The position numbers and the translations under genes were made by a program. Shown here in pieces: positions 61,424 through 64,000 of a DNA stretch of 64,000 bases. Numbering within the stretch: the stretch's first letter is position 1; each line of letters begins with the position of its first letter. Below the pieces are notes generated by a model that ran no database searches, was not told where the DNA came from, and was given only the letters and a program-made list of their open reading frames with translations. Where the stretch lies: NCBI GenBank assembly GCA_964393035.1, contig CAYMRX010000005.1:248001-312000 (forward strand). Reading direction: 5' to 3'. The stretch comes from Tabrizicola_A sp964393035. Lineage in GTDB: Bacteria > Pseudomonadota > Alphaproteobacteria > Rhodobacterales > Rhodobacteraceae.

Positions 61424-62168
61424 GGCGCGGTACTCCATATGCACGGCAGAGGTCTAAAAGCGCGGAAAGACGCGCGGGATCGATGTTGTAGAAGTCACCC
61501 GGATGGTTGATACCCGTTGCGACAAGGAAGCAGTCCACATCTGCGGCGTAGAGCGCCGCATTGTCAGGCGTTACTCCCGAAGCAATCGCCAGGGCTGCAT
61601 CGCCGAGACCGCGGCGGAATTCTGTGATTTTTGTCGTATCAGCCGCGTGACCCGTGGCAACGCCCGAGGTGGTCACAACGTCCATGAATGGCCGGGCAAT
61701 GCGTGCCGAGTATTCATTCAAGGCCGGATCGACCGGTCGTTGCTTCTTGAAGCAGACACCCCCGAAATACATGCCGTCCCAGCCACTTTGACTGCGGATC
61801 TTTGCGATGGCTTCCGCTTCTGTCTGAACAGCTTCGCGCTCATCCAGGCAGGCGTCATCTGCCCAATAGGCATCAATAAGGCGACCTTCATGCGCCAGTT
61901 GACCCAAGATCGGAAACGCTATTCGACCGGGTTGAGCAAGAAAGTTTACCCCCATCCACGTATTCGGACATGCATCTCGGGCAGCCCGCAGAATTGGCAG
62001 GAACTCCTCGACCGAAAAGTCATGGTTGATCAGGAAAACACCCGGTGCGCCCAACGTTGCGACATGGCTGATGTTGCGCAGTGTTTGGTCCAGATCCACG
62101 ACATGAATAACCGGCGTTACCACCGGACCGGCGGTCTTGAAGGTGCGATGAAAGGTGCTGCGATCCAT
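61416..62168 (-). CDS. BtpA/SgcQ-like TIM-barrel protein
   Basis: A 250-residue predicted TIM barrel. GAPGVFLINHDFSVEEFLPI, GVNFLAQPGRIAFPILGQLA, and DVVTTSGVATGHAADTTKIT resemble the BtpA/SgcQ family, a poorly characterised group of phosphosugar-isomerase-like proteins. AAGGAGA lies seven bases before ATG 62168. It is the first gene of a three-gene unit and is divergent from a LysR regulator, with a strong dyad between them. Enzyme activity and substrate are unknown; a phosphoribosyl compound fits its neighbours. Confidence 0.6.
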   Translation of the reverse strand: MDRSTFHRTFKTAGPVVTPVIHVVDLDQTLRNISHVATLGAPGVFLINHDFSVEEFLPILRAARDACPNTWMGVNFLAQPGRIAFPILGQLAHEGRLIDAYWADDACLDEREAVQTEAEAIAKIRSQSGWDGMYFGGVCFKKQRPVDPALNEYSARIARPFMDVVTTSGVATGHAADTTKITEFRRGLGDAALAIASGVTPDNAALYAADVDCFLVATGINHPGDFYNIDPARLSALLDLCRAYGVPRHD

Positions 62169-62225
62169 GTGCCACTCTCCTTGCGGGCACCGTAGGAAAC
62201 GCTTGCTGATTTTCGAAATTGATAA

Positions 62226-62242
62226 TTATGATGGTATCATAA
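62226..62242. promoter_or_regulatory. Palindromic operator in the TIM-barrel gene/LysR divergent region
   Basis: TTATGATGGTATCATAA is a perfect 7-bp dyad with a three-base centre, in an AT-rich spacer. It lies 58 bases before the TIM-barrel gene start and 28 before the LysR start. A related sequence (TTATGCTATCATA) lies at 63156-63168 before the transport gene. Probable LysR-regulator site. Confidence 0.55.
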
Positions 62243-62269
62243 AAAAATCTAATGCAATCGGGAGGTCCG

Positions 62270-63148
62270 ATGCCTGTCAATGTTCCAACAGACTTGCTGC
62301 GTAGTTTCGTAACCGTGGTTGATCTTGGGAGCTTTACGCGCGCCGCTGAAGCCTTGGGCCGGACCCAACCTGCGGTCTCACTGCAGATCCGGCGGCTCGA
62401 AGATTTGCTGCGCTCGCAACTCATCAACACCGAAGGCCGTCAGATCCGGTTGACCGATGCTGGAATGGCGCTTGGACCTTATGCCAGACAGATCTTGCGG
62501 CTCAATGATGACATCGTCGCTTATTATGCCAATGAGTCGCTCTCGGGCTGGATCCGCGTTGGGGTGCCGACGGACTTTTCCAATGACTTCCTACTTGGGG
62601 CAATCACTCGATTTGCCGCCACCCACCCCGACGTCAAGATCGAGATGGAAAGCCATCTCTCAAAAGACTTGCGGCAGCAGCTGACCACTGACCGCCTTGA
62701 TCTGGTCGTTGCAATCGCGCCGACACAGGACGAAGCCTTCCTGGTTAATTCTGCCACCATCACGCCTGTTTGGGCCGTCGCCGAAGATTTCCGCTGGGAT
62801 ACACGCCTGCCTTTACCTCTGATCCGGCATCCTGATCCTTGCGAATATGCTGAGAGAATGCGCAATAGCATGAGAATCGCGCGCAAGAACTGGAAAACCG
62901 TTCTGGTTTCTGGGGATGTCTCGGGGATCCAAGCTGCAATCAATGCAGGCATCGGGGCCAGTGCATTGACCCAGGCAACCATGTTGCCGGGGATGCGTGT
63001 AGGTAGTGAAGAAGAAGGCTTTCCGCCACTAACCCCTTTGCGCATAGGTCTTTTCTACAAACATGCTCGACTGTCCAAGGCCGGGCATGGCCTTGCTCAG
63101 TGGATAATGGAACAGATCGCTCAGGCTGGAACGCAACAGGATGCATAA
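62270..63148 (+). CDS. LysR-family regulator of the divergent phosphoribosyl module
   Basis: A 292-residue LysR-type regulator. The N-terminal HTH (LLRSFVTVVDLGSFTRAAEA then LGRTQPAVSLQIRRLEDLLR) and the effector domain are complete. GGAGG precedes ATG 62270. It lies between the TIM-barrel/APRT/prs genes (divergent) and the ABC binding-protein gene (same strand), the classical position for control of both. A perfect dyad lies in its divergent promoter region. The inducer is unknown; an imported base or nucleoside derivative is plausible. Confidence 0.88.
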   Translation: MPVNVPTDLLRSFVTVVDLGSFTRAAEALGRTQPAVSLQIRRLEDLLRSQLINTEGRQIRLTDAGMALGPYARQILRLNDDIVAYYANESLSGWIRVGVPTDFSNDFLLGAITRFAATHPDVKIEMESHLSKDLRQQLTTDRLDLVVAIAPTQDEAFLVNSATITPVWAVAEDFRWDTRLPLPLIRHPDPCEYAERMRNSMRIARKNWKTVLVSGDVSGIQAAINAGIGASALTQATMLPGMRVGSEEEGFPPLTPLRIGLFYKHARLSKAGHGLAQWIMEQIAQAGTQQDA

Positions 63149-63155
63149 GAGATTT

Positions 63156-63168
63156 TTATGCTATCATA
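63156..63168 (+). promoter_or_regulatory. LysR-operator-like sequence upstream of the binding-protein gene
   Basis: TTATGCTATCATA shares the TATCATA half with the dyad at 62226-62242 but has a shorter centre. Tentative second site of the same regulator. Confidence 0.35.
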
Positions 63169-63237
63169 CAAATACAAAATTTCCGTCGATGAACGAAACT
63201 GCACAAGCTTCCTGCAAGGTCAGGGAGAATCACGCCC

Positions 63238-64000
63238 ATGATCGCGACAATGGGGACACCGATGACAACACAAACATTGAAGATGACGCGACGCAGTCTG
63301 CTTCGGGGAGCAACGGCGGTTGCCCTGTCAACCCCGATGCTCAACCGCGCATGGGCGCAAGAGGCCACGCAGATCAACATGCTTGCGTGGTATGGCCATG
63401 CCGAGCCGGACATCGTGGCCGAGTTCGAAGCCGAGAACAACGTGAAGTTTGTGCCGAAGTACTATGCTGGCGGCGACAATATGCTGGCTCTGATTTCGCA
63501 ATCACCGCCCGGCACCTATGATCTCATCCTGTCCGACGCCGAGTTTGTTCAGCAGTTGAATGCGGCGGGTTACATCGAAGAAATGGATGCCTCGATTTAT
63601 CCGTTTGATGACTTCTTTCCAGAGTTTCAGAAGTTTCCGGGACATTGGACCGACAACACCTTGTGGTCGGTGATGGTGCGCTATGGTCTGTTGGGTGTCT
63701 CCTACAACACTGATGCCCTGACCAAAGAAGAAGCCATGAGCTACAACTGTTTCTGGAACCCCAAGGTTACTGGCAAAGTAGGCCATTTTGACTGGCATCT
63801 TCCCAACCTGGGGCAGATGTCATTGCTGAACGGCAACAAGGCACCGTCGCCGTTCGACATCGATGGCGCCGCTTGGGAGGCTGTCAAGGAAAAGACACTC
63901 AGCCTGAAGCCGCAGGTCGGTGGATATTTCGACTATGGTGGCACCTTCAGCAGCCTGAAGAACGGCGAGATGCTGGCCATGGTCGGCATTGGCGACTGGA
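63238..64000 (+). CDS. Tat-exported ABC-transporter substrate-binding protein (PotD-like), partial
   Basis: The first 254 residues of a periplasmic solute-binding protein that continues past the right edge. A twin-arginine signal (TRRSLLRGATAVALSTPML, with AWAQ cleavage) precedes MLAWYGHAEPDIVAEFEAEN and a PotD/PotF-like core (GGDNMLALISQSPPGTYDLI). The spermidine/putrescine-type class also binds other cationic or polar ligands, so polyamine uptake is not certain. AGGGAGA lies nine bases before ATG 63238; ATG 63262 is another possible start. With the LysR regulator it faces the phosphoribosyl module. The permease and ATPase genes are presumably downstream. Confidence 0.83.
   Translation, partial: MIATMGTPMTTQTLKMTRRSLLRGATAVALSTPMLNRAWAQEATQINMLAWYGHAEPDIVAEFEAENNVKFVPKYYAGGDNMLALISQSPPGTYDLILSDAEFVQQLNAAGYIEEMDASIYPFDDFFPEFQKFPGHWTDNTLWSVMVRYGLLGVSYNTDALTKEEAMSYNCFWNPKVTGKVGHFDWHLPNLGQMSLLNGNKAPSPFDIDGAAWEAVKEKTLSLKPQVGGYFDYGGTFSSLKNGEMLAMVGIGDW

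Noticed and set aside
53857..64000. A second copy of the tRNA-Ser 3' end as an att site.
   Set aside because: No repeat of the 3' tRNA sequence was seen up to the end of the window.
1..64000. CRISPR arrays, rRNA genes and prophage structural genes.
   Set aside because: No regularly spaced repeats, rRNA sequences or phage structural gene signatures were seen.

Overview
The window looks like chromosomal DNA from an alphaproteobacterium of the Rhodobacteraceae/Paracoccaceae (Rhodobacter, Gemmobacter or Tabrizicola type). The evidence is high GC, a complete short-chain polyhydroxyalkanoate (PHA) locus of the phaZ<>phaC-phaP-phaR type, an alphaproteobacterial SOS box upstream of a UvrD-type helicase, a hom-glpX-recJ gene order, a heterotetrameric sarcosine oxidase operon and many 4-base ATGA gene overlaps. 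No plasmid or phage backbone is seen. Species assignment is not possible from the sequence alone.

From 1 to about 53.9 kb the content is mostly housekeeping. In order it holds a CoA-transferase fragment and PAS-LuxR regulator, tRNA-Leu, an ArsC/Spx-like protein, a cold-shock protein and thrS. Next come a Tag-like glycosylase and two overlapping alpha/beta hydrolases. The second hydrolase has lost its nucleophile and carries a 94-bp tandem duplication at its 3' end. The PHA locus (6.3-10.8 kb) follows, with three exact copies of a CTGC-N3-GCAG operator. A LysR regulator, several small proteins, pyruvate carboxylase and a UvrD-type helicase come next, then an H-NOX/diguanylate cyclase pair that should couple NO or O2 sensing to c-di-GMP. 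Two tRNA-Glu genes flank a lytic transglycosylase, followed by hom-glpX-recJ and a pirin. A TadE/TadE/TadG/TadG surface-pilus cluster occupies 28.4-33.1 kb.

From 33.5 to 53.7 kb there are glutamate dehydrogenase, asparaginase, the soxBDAG sarcosine oxidase operon with a translationally coupled M20 amidohydrolase, dnaG-rpoD, a broken RTX-type remnant, a CAU-anticodon tRNA, purMN, and a tightly overlapping cysteine synthase / MscS channel / AlaX operon that ends at tRNA-Ser(GGA).

Downstream of tRNA-Ser (53.9 kb to the end) the content changes to accessory genes. There is a LysE exporter / class V PLP enzyme / MFS transporter cluster. Beside it is an FrmR/RcnR-type repressor gene cut in two by a complete IS256-family element with a clean 8-bp target duplication. 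A fragment of a DNA-binding or recombinase-type protein comes next. The window closes with a divergently organised module: a TIM-barrel protein, an APRT-like phosphoribosyltransferase and a PRPP synthase on one strand, and a LysR regulator and a Tat-exported ABC-transporter binding protein on the other. The module looks like a self-contained uptake and phosphoribosylation pathway for an unknown substrate and is the best candidate here for an undescribed system.
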